Positions 18,524 through 28,555 are shown, counted from the stretch's first letter. The stretch: 64,000 nucleotides of DNA from Candidatus Gastranaerophilales bacterium (GCA_944326555.1 CALVEK010000010.1:22773-86772), one strand, 5' to 3'. Numbers and translations are program-made. Notes: a model not told the origin generated them from the letters alone.

Positions 18524-19758
18524 TAAAGTTTAGCTCCTTTTGGTACAACAGTAACTCCACCTTCTGAAACATAGAATCCTCTGGCTTCATCTTCTGCTCT
18601 ATCAAATCCTATTTTCGTATACGGAGGAATATCAACATTTTTGTCTATAATTGCTTTTTGTATATGAGAATGTCTTCCAATATTAACATCCTCCATAATT
18701 ATGGAATCCACGACACTCGAAAAACTGTTAATTCTGACCTGAGGAGACAGGATACATCTGGATAATGCACCGCCTGAAATTACACACCCCTCTGATACAA
18801 GAGAGTTTGTAGCCATACCTCGTCTTTCAACTTCTTCCCATATAAATTTAGCCGGAGGATAGTTATAATTAAATGTTCTTATTGGCCATTTTTTAGTGTA
18901 CAAGTTAAATTCAGGGTCATACGCCAATAAGTCCATATTAGCCTGCCAATAGGCATCTATTGTCCCCACATCTCTCCAATAGCCTCTTTCAGACTCTTCC
19001 ATACCAGGAAATTCATTCTTTGCAAAATCGTATACATATATCTTATCGCCTTGTTCCAACATCTTTGGAATTACATTCTTACCAAAATCGTGGCTGGATG
19101 TTTGTATATCTGCATCAATTCTAAGTTCTTCTATCAATTTATTACGATTAAAAAAGTAATTTCCCATAGAAGCCAAACATTTTGTTTCATCTCCGGGGAT
19201 ATGTTTGGGCTTCGTTTTAGGTTTTTCAATAAAATTCGTTAAATGCCAATTTTCATCAACTTCCATAATACCGTATTCACCTGCTTCTTCTATAGGGATA
19301 GGGATTGCAGATATTGTCAAATCGGCATTATTTTTTTTGTGAAAATCTAACATTTGAGCCACATTCATTTTATAAACATGGTCCCCTCCAAAGACAGCAA
19401 TATATTCACTATCTTCTGCAAGGATATGGTGTATATTTTGAAAAACAGCATCAGCCGTTCCTTTGTACCAATGTCCGTCAATCCTCATCTGCGCCGGTAT
19501 CAAATCGACATACTGATTGATAATAGGAGACAAAGGCCAAGTTCTTACAATATGTTTATTAAGTGAGTCAGACTTATATTGAGTTAAAATTTTCAGCTTA
19601 TAGAATCCCGAATTAATAAAATTATTTATAACAAAATCGATAATACGGTATCTTCCACCAAACGGAACTGCAGGTTTAGCCCTATCTCGAGTTAAAGGGA
19701 AAAGTCTCTTACCCTCTCCACCGGCTAAAATCATTACCAAAGTATCATCAACTGACAT
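18523..19758 (-). CDS. glgC: Glucose-1-phosphate adenylyltransferase
   Basis: 411 residues, full length. N-terminal nucleotidyltransferase signature (MILAGGEGKRLFPLT, KPAVPFGGRYRIIDFVINN), substrate region (WYKGTADAVFQN, FIEKP) and a C-terminal left-handed beta-helix. It makes ADP-glucose, the committed step of glycogen synthesis. AGGAG lies 10 bases before the ATG. It heads a cluster with the thioredoxin-like and pilin genes, an odd pairing, and no glycogen synthase is in the window. Regulation by 3-phosphoglycerate or fructose-1,6-bisphosphate is family knowledge, not visible here. Confidence 0.96.
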   Translation of the reverse strand: MSVDDTLVMILAGGEGKRLFPLTRDRAKPAVPFGGRYRIIDFVINNFINSGFYKLKILTQYKSDSLNKHIVRTWPLSPIINQYVDLIPAQMRIDGHWYKGTADAVFQNIHHILAEDSEYIAVFGGDHVYKMNVAQMLDFHKKNNADLTISAIPIPIEEAGEYGIMEVDENWHLTNFIEKPKTKPKHIPGDETKCLASMGNYFFNRNKLIEELRIDADIQTSSHDFGKNVIPKMLEQGDKIYVYDFAKNEFPGMEESERGYWRDVGTIDAYWQANMDLLAYDPEFNLYTKKWPIRTFNYNYPPAKFIWEEVERRGMATNSLVSEGCVISGGALSRCILSPQVRINSFSSVVDSIIMEDVNIGRHSHIQKAIIDKNVDIPPYTKIGFDRAEDEARGFYVSEGGVTVVPKGAKL

Positions 19759-19928
19759 AAAACCAACTCCTGATTCTCCACTTAACCTGTCTCAATAATA
19801 GCACATTTTGCAAAAAATAGGAGAATAGAAGCACAAAAATAAAGCAAAAGAATGAAAAATATAGTAACATTAGTACTATCTTATATTTGTAATAAAATAG
19901 AATAAATGACTGATATGAGGAATTTGCA

Positions 19929-21194
19929 ATGACAAGAGCAATGACAATTGCAGAAAAAATTTTGGCAAAACATGCAGGATTAGAAGAAGTAAAACCGGGT
20001 CAACTGATTACCGCAAAACTTGATATCACACTTGCAAATGATATAACAGGACCTGTTGCAATAAAAGAGTTTAAAAAGATAGGCATAAAAAATGTCTTTG
20101 ACAAAGAAAGAGTTGTATTTGTTCCTGATCACTTTGTACCGAATAAAGATATAAAATCAGCACAACAAGCAAAAGAAGTTAGGGAATTTTCTAAATCACA
20201 AAATCTAAAAAATTACTTTGAAGTAGGAAGAATGGGTATTGAACATGCACTCTTACCTGAACAAGGTATAGTAACAGCAGGCGACTTAATAATTGGCGCA
20301 GACTCACACACTTGCACCTATGGTGCACTTGGTGCATTTTCAACAGGTGTCGGTTCCACAGATCTTGCTTGTGCAATGGCTTCAGGAGAAACTTGGTTCA
20401 AAGTACCACCGACTATAAAGGTAGAATTCAACGGAAAACTTAACAAATGGGTAAGCGCAAAAGACCTTATTCTCCATCTTATAGGAGATATAGGTGTTGA
20501 CGGAGCTTTGTACAAAGTTCTTGAGATAGGCGGCTCCGCCATTGAAAACATGGATATGGACGGAAGACTTACCATCTGCAATATGGCAATAGAAGCAGGT
20601 GCAAAAGCAGGTATAATAGCTCCTGATGAAATAACAAAACAATATCTTAAAAATAGAAGTCTTAGAGAACCTGTCTATTACTATAGCGATGAGAATGCGC
20701 AATATGAAAAAGTTCTTGTTTATGATGTATCAAAAATTGAACCTACCGTCGCATTTCCACATCTGCCGGAAAACACAAAACCGATTTCTCAAGTCGGAGA
20801 AATAAAAATTCATCAAGCAGTGATTGGAAGTTGCACAAACGGAAGACTAGCCGACCTTGCGGTTACCGCAGAAATATTAAAAGGCAGAACAGTACATCCT
20901 GATGTAAGACTAATTGTGTTCCCCGGCACACAAGATATCTATCTTGAGGCAATAAAATTGGGATATATAGAGACGATAATAAAAGCACAAGGAGCCGTTT
21001 CAACGCCAACCTGCGGACCTTGTCTTGGCGGATATGCAGGAATTTTGGCAGAAGGTGAAAGATGCATATCAACTACTAATAGAAACTTTGTAGGCAGAAT
21101 GGGACATACAAAAAGTGAAGTATATCTTTCTTCACCTGCTGTTGCCGCTGCCAGTGCTGTTTTAGGTAAAATAGCATCACCTGATGAATTATAA
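19929..21194 (+). CDS. leuC: 3-isopropylmalate dehydratase large subunit
   Basis: 421 residues, the length of the compact LeuC/HacA group. Aconitase-family motifs are present: [27 protein letters not shown], and [10 protein letters not shown]. The three Cys ligands of the 4Fe-4S cluster are in these motifs. It isomerises 2- to 3-isopropylmalate in leucine synthesis together with LeuD. No leuD gene follows; the next gene is dgt after 12 bases. A homoaconitase role is possible because the subgroups are close. ATG has TGAGGA 7 bases upstream. Confidence 0.93.
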   Translation: MTRAMTIAEKILAKHAGLEEVKPGQLITAKLDITLANDITGPVAIKEFKKIGIKNVFDKERVVFVPDHFVPNKDIKSAQQAKEVREFSKSQNLKNYFEVGRMGIEHALLPEQGIVTAGDLIIGADSHTCTYGALGAFSTGVGSTDLACAMASGETWFKVPPTIKVEFNGKLNKWVSAKDLILHLIGDIGVDGALYKVLEIGGSAIENMDMDGRLTICNMAIEAGAKAGIIAPDEITKQYLKNRSLREPVYYYSDENAQYEKVLVYDVSKIEPTVAFPHLPENTKPISQVGEIKIHQAVIGSCTNGRLADLAVTAEILKGRTVHPDVRLIVFPGTQDIYLEAIKLGYIETIIKAQGAVSTPTCGPCLGGYAGILAEGERCISTTNRNFVGRMGHTKSEVYLSSPAVAAASAVLGKIASPDEL

Positions 21195-21206
21195 AAAGGA
21201 ATAAAA

Positions 21207-22292
21207 ATGTTTGACACTACGAAACTTAATGAAATAAATCTTAGAGAAGCACAAGAAGAAAAAGAGCTAAAAGAACTTAGTCCTTATGCTGCAAAAAGTT
21301 CGCAAAGCAGAGGAAGAGCAAGAGATGAAGAACCCTGTCCTTTGAGAACAGAATTTCAAAGAGATAGAGACAGAATTATTCACTCTAAGGCATTTCGAAG
21401 ACTCAAGCACAAAACACAAGTGTTCTTTTCACCAACAGATGACCATTTTAGAACAAGGATGACTCATACCCTTGAAGTTTCTCAAATTGCAAGGACTATT
21501 GCAAGAGCTCTAAATTTAAACGAAGACCTGTCAGAAGCTATTGCACTCGGACATGATTTAGGGCATACACCATTCGGACACAGCGGTGAAGATGTACTAA
21601 ATGAGATTATGGACTACGGCTTTAAACACGCCGAACACAGTGTCAGAGTTGCAACCATAATAGAAGACTTAAATCTTACACAAGAAACATTGGATGGTAT
21701 ATTAAATCATTCAGGGTCTTTGAGAAAAGAAAGTCCTGCTTTTACGCTTGAAGGGAAAATTGTTAAACTTTCAGACAAAATTGCATACATAAACCATGAT
21801 ATTGATGACGCTATCAGGGCAAAAATTATAAAAGAGTCAGATTTACCTCAAGACTGTATTGACTATTTTTCTATAGACAGAAGTGAACGTATTACAAAAA
21901 TGGTTATGGATATTGTTCAAAACAGTATAGGTAAAGATAAAATTTGCATGTCGGAAGATGCATTCTATCATATTGATAAACTCCGCACTTGGATGTTTAA
22001 AAATGTCTATACAAACGAAGTTGCAAAAAAAGAAGAAAGCAAAGTCAAAGGCATAATATACGGGCTTTTTAATCACTACGAAGCATTACTAAAAAAAAGA
22101 TTTCCAAACCAAAATGAAGAAGAAATTAAAAGAACAGTTTGTGATTATATAGCCGGAATGACTGATAGATATGCAATACAAAAATACAAAGAAATATACA
22201 TACCGCAATCATTCCAAAGCGGTTCAAACGATGAATTCTTGTATACTCTGGCAAAAATAAACAACTTAAGTGTTCAATTAACTGTTTTATAA
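21207..22292 (+). CDS. dgt: Deoxyguanosinetriphosphate triphosphohydrolase-like protein (HD domain)
   Basis: 361 residues. The metal-binding HD motif is complete: His in RMTHTLEVSQIA, HDLGHTPFGHSGED, and a later SDKIAYINHDIDD. The N-terminal RDRDRIIHSKAFRRLKHKTQ block is typical of type 2 dGTPases. It cleaves dNTPs to nucleoside and triphosphate and so tunes dNTP pools. An AAGGA site precedes the ATG. Probably co-transcribed with leuC. Converges with the hypothetical gene at 22302-23006. Confidence 0.93.
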   Translation: MFDTTKLNEINLREAQEEKELKELSPYAAKSSQSRGRARDEEPCPLRTEFQRDRDRIIHSKAFRRLKHKTQVFFSPTDDHFRTRMTHTLEVSQIARTIARALNLNEDLSEAIALGHDLGHTPFGHSGEDVLNEIMDYGFKHAEHSVRVATIIEDLNLTQETLDGILNHSGSLRKESPAFTLEGKIVKLSDKIAYINHDIDDAIRAKIIKESDLPQDCIDYFSIDRSERITKMVMDIVQNSIGKDKICMSEDAFYHIDKLRTWMFKNVYTNEVAKKEESKVKGIIYGLFNHYEALLKKRFPNQNEEEIKRTVCDYIAGMTDRYAIQKYKEIYIPQSFQSGSNDEFLYTLAKINNLSVQLTVL

Positions 22293-22301
22293 TAAAGAAC
22301 A

Positions 22302-23006
22302 CTACTTATCTTGTTTAATCTTTTGGGGCGGATCTATTTTAGGAACATATTTATCAGTCATTACGGAAGATCTTAACTTTCCGACAGAATATTTCAACCC
22401 GCCTAATAAAAGCGCCATCACAAAAATACCTATAACTTCAGAGTATTTAGACCCTTTAAGTTCTTCTCCATTATCATTGTGAATTTCTTTAAAAAGTCCT
22501 TTTTCATAACTTATATAATATTTTTCACCAGTTTTGGCATCTTTCAAAGTTGTAGACTCTAAAATATCATTTTTGTTGTAAACATTCACAAACTTTAATT
22601 GTTTTCCGTCTTCTTTTCTTAAAATTTCACCAAAAACAGTGGTATGATCAGGAGATTTTATTCGCAAATGATTATATTTATACTCATCATTCTCTTTGTA
22701 AACACTGTCCTTAATAGAGGACAAAACAAAAGTTTTTTCCTGTATTTTGGGCAAACCTTGCTGATAATTACCTATACTTTCAAAGCAATCTTCCTGCAAC
22801 TGATTCAAATTATAATAACTAAAATCTTCACTACAACCACTTAAAGCAAAGGCACCTGACATAGCAGCCATTAGAGGTAACAATCTGTCAACAGATGCGG
22901 ATTTTACATCTTTATTATAATTTAAATTATGGGCTTTGTTTTTTTTTGCATAAAAAGCCGTATTTTTAGGAGAATATCTGTATGAATTAACTGAACTTAC
23001 TAACAC
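22302..23006 (-). CDS. Hypothetical protein with internal lipobox-like segment and C-terminal membrane helix
   Basis: 234 residues from a GTG start with GGAGG 5 bases upstream. The N-terminus has NTAFYAKKN, resembling the SFGA-type motif of other unknown proteins in this window. A hydrophobic stretch then ends in FALSGC (about residues 45-59). The middle is charged and the C-terminus has one more membrane segment (IGIFVMALLLGGLKYSVG). I do not recognise a family. Transcribed 13 bases after the hypothetical gene 23020-23622, so the two form an operon. Confidence 0.7.
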   Translation of the reverse strand: MLVSSVNSYRYSPKNTAFYAKKNKAHNLNYNKDVKSASVDRLLPLMAAMSGAFALSGCSEDFSYYNLNQLQEDCFESIGNYQQGLPKIQEKTFVLSSIKDSVYKENDEYKYNHLRIKSPDHTTVFGEILRKEDGKQLKFVNVYNKNDILESTTLKDAKTGEKYYISYEKGLFKEIHNDNGEELKGSKYSEVIGIFVMALLLGGLKYSVGKLRSSVMTDKYVPKIDPPQKIKQDK

Positions 23007-23019
23007 AAAAGCCTCCTTC

Positions 23020-23622
23020 TTATTTGTTTAGAACATTTTCATGCCAATACTCTCTTGAACCATCAGACAATGTTCTTTTATTGACCTCTTGGTAATATTT
23101 AGAAATACTGCCATAGCTTTGTTCCACCTTCATTCCATTTAAAGAATCATCTACCCACATATAGTCTTTAACCTTATCAGAAGTAGTTAATCTGCGTTCA
23201 ATCGCATACAATTTAACTGATTGTTTTTTATTTTCATTAATAAAATGCTTTCTTACAAAAGAAACTATCTTGTCAATCCCATTTTTCACAGTTGATTTTG
23301 TATAAGAAACAACTCTCTTTTCATTATAATCATCTAATGTTGTAAATTTTTCTTTCACAGTGCCATCTTTTTGGAAAATTATTAACTTATCAACAAGAAT
23401 AGGTTTCGCCGCTCCTCTGTACACACCGGCTTTACCTAAAATCGCGATATCTCCATTTTTCATTTTGCGTCCATAGACTCCATAAAAATCAGATGCAAGA
23501 TTTTTCATATTATCAATTTCTTTAGTAATATTATTTGCTATACTTGGCTCTATATCACTAATCAATGTCTTGATACGACCAACATCTTGTTTACAAAAAT
23601 TTTGAAGTTGAACAGTAGTCAT
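23020..23622 (-). CDS. Hypothetical protein
   Basis: 200 residues from ATG 23622, chosen because GAGAGGGA lies 7 bases upstream; an earlier in-frame ATG at 23652 has no such site. No signal peptide or membrane helix. It is mixed alpha/beta with a repeated-strand section (GVYGRKMKNGDIAILGKAGV, ILVDKLIIFQKDGTVKEKF). No family recognised. First gene of a pair with 22302-23006, and separated from the ribosomal operon upstream by a strong terminator. Confidence 0.7.
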   Translation of the reverse strand: MTTVQLQNFCKQDVGRIKTLISDIEPSIANNITKEIDNMKNLASDFYGVYGRKMKNGDIAILGKAGVYRGAAKPILVDKLIIFQKDGTVKEKFTTLDDYNEKRVVSYTKSTVKNGIDKIVSFVRKHFINENKKQSVKLYAIERRLTTSDKVKDYMWVDDSLNGMKVEQSYGSISKYYQEVNKRTLSDGSREYWHENVLNK

Positions 23623-23722
23623 TAATTTATCCCTCTCACTTATAATGCGCATAAATTTTTAGAATCTGATTACATAAAACTTGTAATAAAAAATTTTGCG
23701 CTTTTTTAAAGAAATCTTAACA

Positions 23723-23753
23723 AAAAGGCGATTCGTACAACGAATCGCCTTTT
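23723..23753. terminator. Terminator of the alpha ribosomal operon
   Basis: A perfect 13-base-pair stem (23723-23735 with 23741-23753), loop of 5, flanked by A and T tracts. Read on the minus strand it ends rpsI transcription, 22 bases after the stop codon. Confidence 0.85.
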
Positions 23754-23775
23754 GAATATTTGAATAAGAACAATA

Positions 23776-24174
23776 TTAACGTTTTGAGAATTGGAATCTC
23801 TTTCTTGCTCTTTTTCTACCATATTTTTTACGTTCTTTAACACGAGCATCTCTTGTCAACAAACCTTCAGCTTTAAGAACACTTCTTAATTCAGGATTGT
23901 ATTCTAATAGCGCTCTTGAAATACCGTGTCTGATTGCGCCTGCTTGAGAGCAAATACCGCCACCAACAGCTTTAACTCTTACATCAAAGTTTTCCATGTT
24001 TTCTGTCAAAGCTAATGGTTTGTATACCATAATCTTCATAGCAGGTCTGTTTCCAAGATAAGCATCCATTGTCTTACCGTTAATGAATACTCTACCTTTA
24101 CCTTTAACCAATTTTACAACTGCAATAGAGGTTTTTCTTCTGCCTGTTGCCATTATTACTTTATTATCAGCCAT
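23776..24174 (-). CDS. rpsI: 30S ribosomal protein S9
   Basis: 132 residues with the S9 hallmarks GRRKTSIA near the start, [19 protein letters not shown] and the basic tail [17 protein letters not shown]. It contacts tRNA in the P site of the 30S subunit. Starts by TAATG overlap with rplM, with GGAGG inside the rplM end. Last gene of the cluster. Confidence 0.98.
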   Translation of the reverse strand: MADNKVIMATGRRKTSIAVVKLVKGKGRVFINGKTMDAYLGNRPAMKIMVYKPLALTENMENFDVRVKAVGGGICSQAGAIRHGISRALLEYNPELRSVLKAEGLLTRDARVKERKKYGRKRARKRFQFSKR

Positions 24175-24611
24175 TATTTAGCCTCCATTTCATATACTAC
24201 AGGTTTTTGAGCTTCATGCGGATGCTCAGGACCAGCGTAAACTTTGAGCTTTGTAAATTGTTGAGCCCCCAAAGTATTGTGAGGAAGCATTCCTTTTACA
24301 GCTTTTTCAATAGCTTTAGTAGGATCTTTTTCCATCAAATCTTTGAAAGATATAGATTTTAATCCACCAGGAAAACCTGTGTGATGGTAGTAAATTTTAT
24401 CAGTTTCCTTTTTACCTGTAACCTGAATTTTATCAGCATTGATAACGATTACAAAATCACCTGTATCAACGTTAGGTGTGTATTCAGGTTTATGTTTACC
24501 TCTCAAAAGATTAGCAACAGTTGCTGCCAAACGTCCAAGAATTTGACCTTCTGCATCAACTATATACCATTTTCTTTCAACTTCAAGAGGTTTTGCTGAA
24601 TATGTTTTCAT
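24174..24611 (-). CDS. rplM: 50S ribosomal protein L13
   Basis: 145 residues. L13 signatures: [17 protein letters not shown] at the start, [18 protein letters not shown], and [19 protein letters not shown]. An early 50S assembly protein. Follows truA by 15 bases and overlaps rpsI by one base, the usual rplM-rpsI pair. Confidence 0.98.
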   Translation of the reverse strand: MKTYSAKPLEVERKWYIVDAEGQILGRLAATVANLLRGKHKPEYTPNVDTGDFVIVINADKIQVTGKKETDKIYYHHTGFPGGLKSISFKDLMEKDPTKAIEKAVKGMLPHNTLGAQQFTKLKVYAGPEHPHEAQKPVVYEMEAK

Positions 24612-24626
24612 TTTCAGTTTTCTCCA

Positions 24627-25412
24627 TTATTTAGTTTCTTTATAATCATCGTAACCTACTTCCATCAGGGTTAAACCATCAGGAGAAATAGTAGGACCTG
24701 CCTTTGTTCTGTCCTTTGCATCAAGAACTTCTTTCATAAATTCGGGTTCAAATTTATTATGCTCTATCAATAGCAAAGTACCGACAATAGTACGAACCAT
24801 ATTATATAAAAAGCGATTCGCTACAATCTCAAAGATAATTTCATCATCTTTTTTTGAACAAAAAGCCTTATATACAATACAATCCTTAGCAGGATTTGTC
24901 GCCCTCATCGATTTAAAAGAAGTAAAATCATGCACTCCAATCAAATAAGAAAGGGCTTTATTCATTCTCTCTATATCTAAGGGTTCTCGAACAAGAAGAG
25001 AATGCCCATCCCAGACAGAACGTTGTTTTCTGTTTACGATCTTGTATTGATACCGACGATACTTTGCACTAATTTGTGCATGAAAACTATCCTCAACTTC
25101 TTGGATAGATTTAACGCTTATATCATCAGGTAAAAGCCCGTTTAGAGAATTCAAAAACCTTGAAGCAACAATCGGTTTTTTTAACTCAAAATGAACAACC
25201 TGACCTTTTGAGTGCACGCCGGCATCCGTTCTGCCAGAGAATATTGTTTTTACTTTATACGAAGAACCGCTATCATCAGATTTAACGGTACTTCTTGTCA
25301 ATGTACAAAGGGCTTTGTCAAGTTCAGACTGAATTGTCTTTTCTCCAGGCTGAACCTGAGAACCCGAATAATTTGTTCCGATATATTCAACGATAATCGA
25401 ATACTTCGGCAT
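24627..25412 (-). CDS. truA: tRNA pseudouridine(38-40) synthase
   Basis: About 261 residues. The catalytic Asp sits in FSGRTDAGVHSKGQV; RFLNSLNGLLPDDI and FLYNMVRTIVGTLL are also family marks. It makes pseudouridine at positions 38-40 of the tRNA anticodon arm. The sequence begins with two adjacent ATGs (25415, 25412); GAGGG is better spaced for the second. It sits between rplQ and rplM, a common arrangement. Confidence 0.96.
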   Translation of the reverse strand: MPKYSIIVEYIGTNYSGSQVQPGEKTIQSELDKALCTLTRSTVKSDDSGSSYKVKTIFSGRTDAGVHSKGQVVHFELKKPIVASRFLNSLNGLLPDDISVKSIQEVEDSFHAQISAKYRRYQYKIVNRKQRSVWDGHSLLVREPLDIERMNKALSYLIGVHDFTSFKSMRATNPAKDCIVYKAFCSKKDDEIIFEIVANRFLYNMVRTIVGTLLLIEHNKFEPEFMKEVLDAKDRTKAGPTISPDGLTLMEVGYDDYKETK

Positions 25413-25423
25413 CATACCCTCGA

Positions 25424-25861
25424 TTATACGAGTTGAATCAATGCCATTTCCGCAGCATCGCCGCGTCTTGGAGGCATTCTGTAGATTCTAGTATATCCGC
25501 CATTTCTGTTAGCGTATTTTTTACCTGTTTCAGAGAACAATTTTCTTAAAATTGTCTGAGCAACAGCTTTCTTTTCTTTATCTGCTTTTTCTACGCCTTC
25601 AAGTACTTCGCCTGTTTCAAAATTCATGAATTTTCCTGTTTCTTTGTCAAATATGAATTTTGCAGCTAATCTTCTTGAGTGAAGAGTACCTTGTTTTGCA
25701 AGAGAAATAATATTTTCTGCATAAGGTTTAAGAGCTTTTGCTCTTGCCATAGTAGTTTTTATTTCACCGTGCAAAATAAGTTCAGTAGCTAAAGAACGCA
25801 ACAAAGCATTTCTTTGATCTTGTGCTTTTCCTAATTTGTGTTTTTTAGACTGGTGTCTCAT
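25424..25861 (-). CDS. rplQ: 50S ribosomal protein L17
   Basis: 145 residues. L17 start pattern MRHQSKKHKLGKAQDQRNAL, then LILHGEIKTTMARAKALKP and the C-terminal GGYTRIYRMPPRRGDAAEM. About 30 residues longer than E. coli L17 in the middle of the C-terminal half. It lines the exit of the peptide tunnel. Directly downstream of rpoA (45 bases). Confidence 0.98.
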   Translation of the reverse strand: MRHQSKKHKLGKAQDQRNALLRSLATELILHGEIKTTMARAKALKPYAENIISLAKQGTLHSRRLAAKFIFDKETGKFMNFETGEVLEGVEKADKEKKAVAQTILRKLFSETGKKYANRNGGYTRIYRMPPRRGDAAEMALIQLV

Positions 25862-25906
25862 TTTTATTTGTCCTTTTTCTTATTATTTCTATTATTACCG
25901 GAGGAA

Positions 25907-26890
25907 TTATACCAACTCGTCCATATCTACACCTTCAGGATTTGGCATTAAATCCAAACCAAACTGGTGTAATTTTTCAATAACTTCGTCAGATGATTTC
26001 TTACCAAAGTTCTTGATATTCAACAAATCATGTTCTGATTTTTTAAGTAATTCAGCCATGTTGTTTATGCTTGCTCTTTTTAAGCAATTGTACGCTCTAA
26101 CTGACAATTCCAAATCTTCTATAGAAATTGTAGGAGCATTTGTATCAACTTCTTCCTCTTCTTCAATAACTGCAGCTTGAGGAACAGTTACAACAGGAGT
26201 ACCTGTAATTGCAGCAATCTGCATAAAGTGTTCGATAAGAATATTAGCAGATTGAGCAAGAGCAACATTTACATCAATAGAACCGTTTGACCAGATTTCA
26301 AGATTCAATTTATCATAATCAGTAACATCACCTACACGAGTGTTTTCTACATTGTAGCTAACACGTTTGATAGGCATGAAAGTTGCATCAATCGGAAGCA
26401 TATCAATAGGCATTGCTCCATTGTTATTTTTCAAAACATCCTGAGCAATATAGCCCTTGCCTGTTTCAACCATGATATCAGCGTGGATAGAACCGCCCTC
26501 AGCAACTGTACAAATTAACCAATCAGGGTTAACAATCTTAACTCCGGCTGGTAATTGAATATCAGAAGCAAGAACCGGTCCCGGTTTATCGATGTCTAAT
26601 CTCAATTGTTGAGGTTCTTTTGAGTCAGTTTTTACAACCATACCCTTAAGATTCAACATTATATCAATTACATCTTCAACAATACCAGGAATAGCAGTGT
26701 ATTCGTGAGTAATACCTTCTATTCTTACAGCAGTAACTGCTGCACCTTCCAAAGAAGAAAGCAATACACGTCTTAATGCGTTACCGATTGTATTACCAAA
26801 TCCTCTTTCTAATGGTTCAATAACGAATTTACCGTACTGTGAACCATCTGAGTTAGTTGCTGTATTGTTGCATTTAATTTTTAATTCCAT
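25907..26890 (-). CDS. rpoA: RNA polymerase alpha subunit
   Basis: 327 residues. The N-terminal dimerisation domain has VIEPLERGFGNTIGNALRRV and SLEGAAVTAVRIEG. An acidic linker (EEEEEVDTNAP) follows. The C-terminal domain has LELSVRAYNCLKRASINNMA and KNFGKKSSDEVIEKL. It nucleates polymerase assembly and contacts activators and UP elements. In the standard order rpsD-rpoA-rplQ. Confidence 0.98.
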   Translation of the reverse strand: MELKIKCNNTATNSDGSQYGKFVIEPLERGFGNTIGNALRRVLLSSLEGAAVTAVRIEGITHEYTAIPGIVEDVIDIMLNLKGMVVKTDSKEPQQLRLDIDKPGPVLASDIQLPAGVKIVNPDWLICTVAEGGSIHADIMVETGKGYIAQDVLKNNNGAMPIDMLPIDATFMPIKRVSYNVENTRVGDVTDYDKLNLEIWSNGSIDVNVALAQSANILIEHFMQIAAITGTPVVTVPQAAVIEEEEEVDTNAPTISIEDLELSVRAYNCLKRASINNMAELLKKSEHDLLNIKNFGKKSSDEVIEKLHQFGLDLMPNPEGVDMDELV

Positions 26891-26946
26891 CTGTTTTTCT
26901 CCTAATTGTTGATTATTCGGATTAAGTTATCTAAAACTTATGTGGA

Positions 26947-27546
26947 CTATTTTGAGTAGTACTCAATTACTAATTGTTCTTTGAATTCAGGATCGAGTTC
27001 TTCTCTTTCAGGAATTCTGTCAAAAACAATTTTTTGAGCATTGGCATCAACTGTCATCCAAGCCGGACCAGCCACATCCAATGGTTCCATTACAGACTTA
27101 ACGAATTCAGCACTTCTTGTTCTAACTGTAATTTCGTCGCCTGCTTTTACTAGGTAAGATGGAATATCAACTTTTTTACCATTAACAAGAATATGTCCAT
27201 GGTTTACGATTTGTCTTGCTTGTTTTCTTGTAGTTGCAAAACCTGCTCTGAACAATACGTTGTCAACTCTTCTTTCTAAGAATTGAAGAAGAACTGTACC
27301 TGTAACGCCTTTTGTTCTTGCAGCTTTGTTATAGTATTTTGCAAATTGTTTTTCGCTTACTAAATATGTAAGTCTGATTTTTTGCTTTTCATTTAAGTGA
27401 ATAGCATAGTCAGAAAGTTTTTTTCTTGCAGCACCATGCTGACCTGAAGCAGTCTGTCTCAAAGAAGAAACCAACTTTCTGTTAGATAAATCCGTTACAC
27501 CGAAGTTACGGAATAATTTATTTGAAGGTCCTGTATACTTAGCCAA
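26947..27546 (-). CDS. rpsD: 30S ribosomal protein S4
   Basis: 199 residues. GQHGAARKKLSDYAIHLNEK and the S4 RNA-binding domain (LERRVDNVLFRAGFATT, ARQIVNHGHILVNGKKVDIP) are clear. It starts 30S assembly by binding 16S rRNA, and in many bacteria represses its own operon. Ends 56 bases before rpoA. Confidence 0.98.
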   Translation of the reverse strand: MAKYTGPSNKLFRNFGVTDLSNRKLVSSLRQTASGQHGAARKKLSDYAIHLNEKQKIRLTYLVSEKQFAKYYNKAARTKGVTGTVLLQFLERRVDNVLFRAGFATTRKQARQIVNHGHILVNGKKVDIPSYLVKAGDEITVRTRSAEFVKSVMEPLDVAGPAWMTVDANAQKIVFDRIPEREELDPEFKEQLVIEYYSK

Positions 27547-27571
27547 TTTTGACTCCTTTGTCGTTAATTAA

Positions 27572-27958
27572 TTATACTCTACGTTTTTTAGGCGGACGGC
27601 ATCCGTTGTGAGGTATAGGAGTAACGTCCTTGATTAATGTGATTTCAAGTCCGGCAGCTTGAATAGCTCTGATAGCTGTTTCTCTACCTGAACCCGGTCC
27701 TTTGATATAGACTTCTACTTTCTTCATTCCTTGGTCAACAGATTTTTTTGCAACCTGAGCAGCAGCTGATTGAGCAGCAAACGGAGTACCTTTTCTAGCA
27801 CCTTTAAAACCGCAGCCACCTGCAGATGCCCAAGCTATAGCATTACCCTGTGTATCGCAAGAAGTTACGATTGTATTGTTAAATGTTGATTGAATGTGAA
27901 CAACACCCTGCAATACATTCTTTTTTTCTTTCTTTTTAGTTTTAATTGGTCTTGCCAT
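27572..27958 (-). CDS. rpsK: 30S ribosomal protein S11
   Basis: 128 residues. Signature stretches [38 protein letters not shown] and the C-terminal [12 protein letters not shown]. Part of the 30S platform near the E site. Between rpsM and rpsD. Confidence 0.98.
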   Translation of the reverse strand: MARPIKTKKKEKKNVLQGVVHIQSTFNNTIVTSCDTQGNAIAWASAGGCGFKGARKGTPFAAQSAAAQVAKKSVDQGMKKVEVYIKGPGSGRETAIRAIQAAGLEITLIKDVTPIPHNGCRPPKKRRV

Positions 27959-28005
27959 TTTTATTTCCTTTAATTATTACTCTTGTGTACTTAAACTAAC
28001 AGTTA

Positions 28006-28371
28006 TTATTTTTTCTTAGAAACAGGACCTGTCTTTTTACCACGTCTTGTTCTTGCGTTAGTTTTTGTTCTTTGTCCTCTTACAGGAAGTTTTCTTCTGT
28101 GTCTCATTCCTCTGTAAGAGTTGATTTCAGAAAGTCTCTTGATGTTAAGAGATTCTTCTCTTCTCAAATCACCTTCGATATGGTAATTTGTAAGTTCGTT
28201 TCTGAGCTTTTTAATATCGTCATCTGTCAAGTCGTCTGTTCTCAAATCTTCTGAGATTCCGCAAGCTGCGAGAATTTTAGAAGAACGAGTAGGTCCGATG
28301 CCGTATATATAGGTTAAAGCTATAACCATTCTTTTGTTACGAGGTAAATCTACCCCAGCCAATCTTGCCAT
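28006..28371 (-). CDS. rpsM: 30S ribosomal protein S13
   Basis: 121 residues. [20 protein letters not shown], the [13 protein letters not shown] helix-hairpin-helix and the [20 protein letters not shown] block define S13. It bridges 30S and 50S at the head. Upstream of rpsK, downstream of rpmJ. Confidence 0.98.
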   Translation of the reverse strand: MARLAGVDLPRNKRMVIALTYIYGIGPTRSSKILAACGISEDLRTDDLTDDDIKKLRNELTNYHIEGDLRREESLNIKRLSEINSYRGMRHRRKLPVRGQRTKTNARTRRGKKTGPVSKKK

Positions 28372-28441
28372 TGTTTCTCCTTATGTTAACTTAGTGATTG
28401 TTTTTGACTTTTGTCTTGGACTGTTGATATTAAAGAGTCAA

Positions 28442-28555
28442 CTATCCTTGTCTTTGTTTGTGTTTTGGGTTTTTACAAATAACCGTAATTCTTCCTCTTC
28501 TTCTGATGAATTTACAGTCTTTGCACATTTTCTTAACTGATGCTCTTACTTTCAT
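28442..28555 (-). CDS. rpmJ: 50S ribosomal protein L36
   Basis: 37 residues on the minus strand, ATG at 28555 and TAG at 28444-28442. It reads [20 protein letters not shown] and then [17 protein letters not shown]. The CxxC...C...H zinc ribbon (Cys11, Cys14, Cys27, His32) is intact, so this is the zinc-binding form. Position between infA and rpsM is the standard one. It is easily missed because of its size. Confidence 0.97.
   Translation of the reverse strand: MKVRASVKKMCKDCKFIRRRGRITVICKNPKHKQRQG

Noticed and set aside
19929..21194. leuC as aconitase or homoaconitase
   Set aside because: 421 residues is too short for aconitase; homoaconitase cannot be fully excluded but LeuC is more common.
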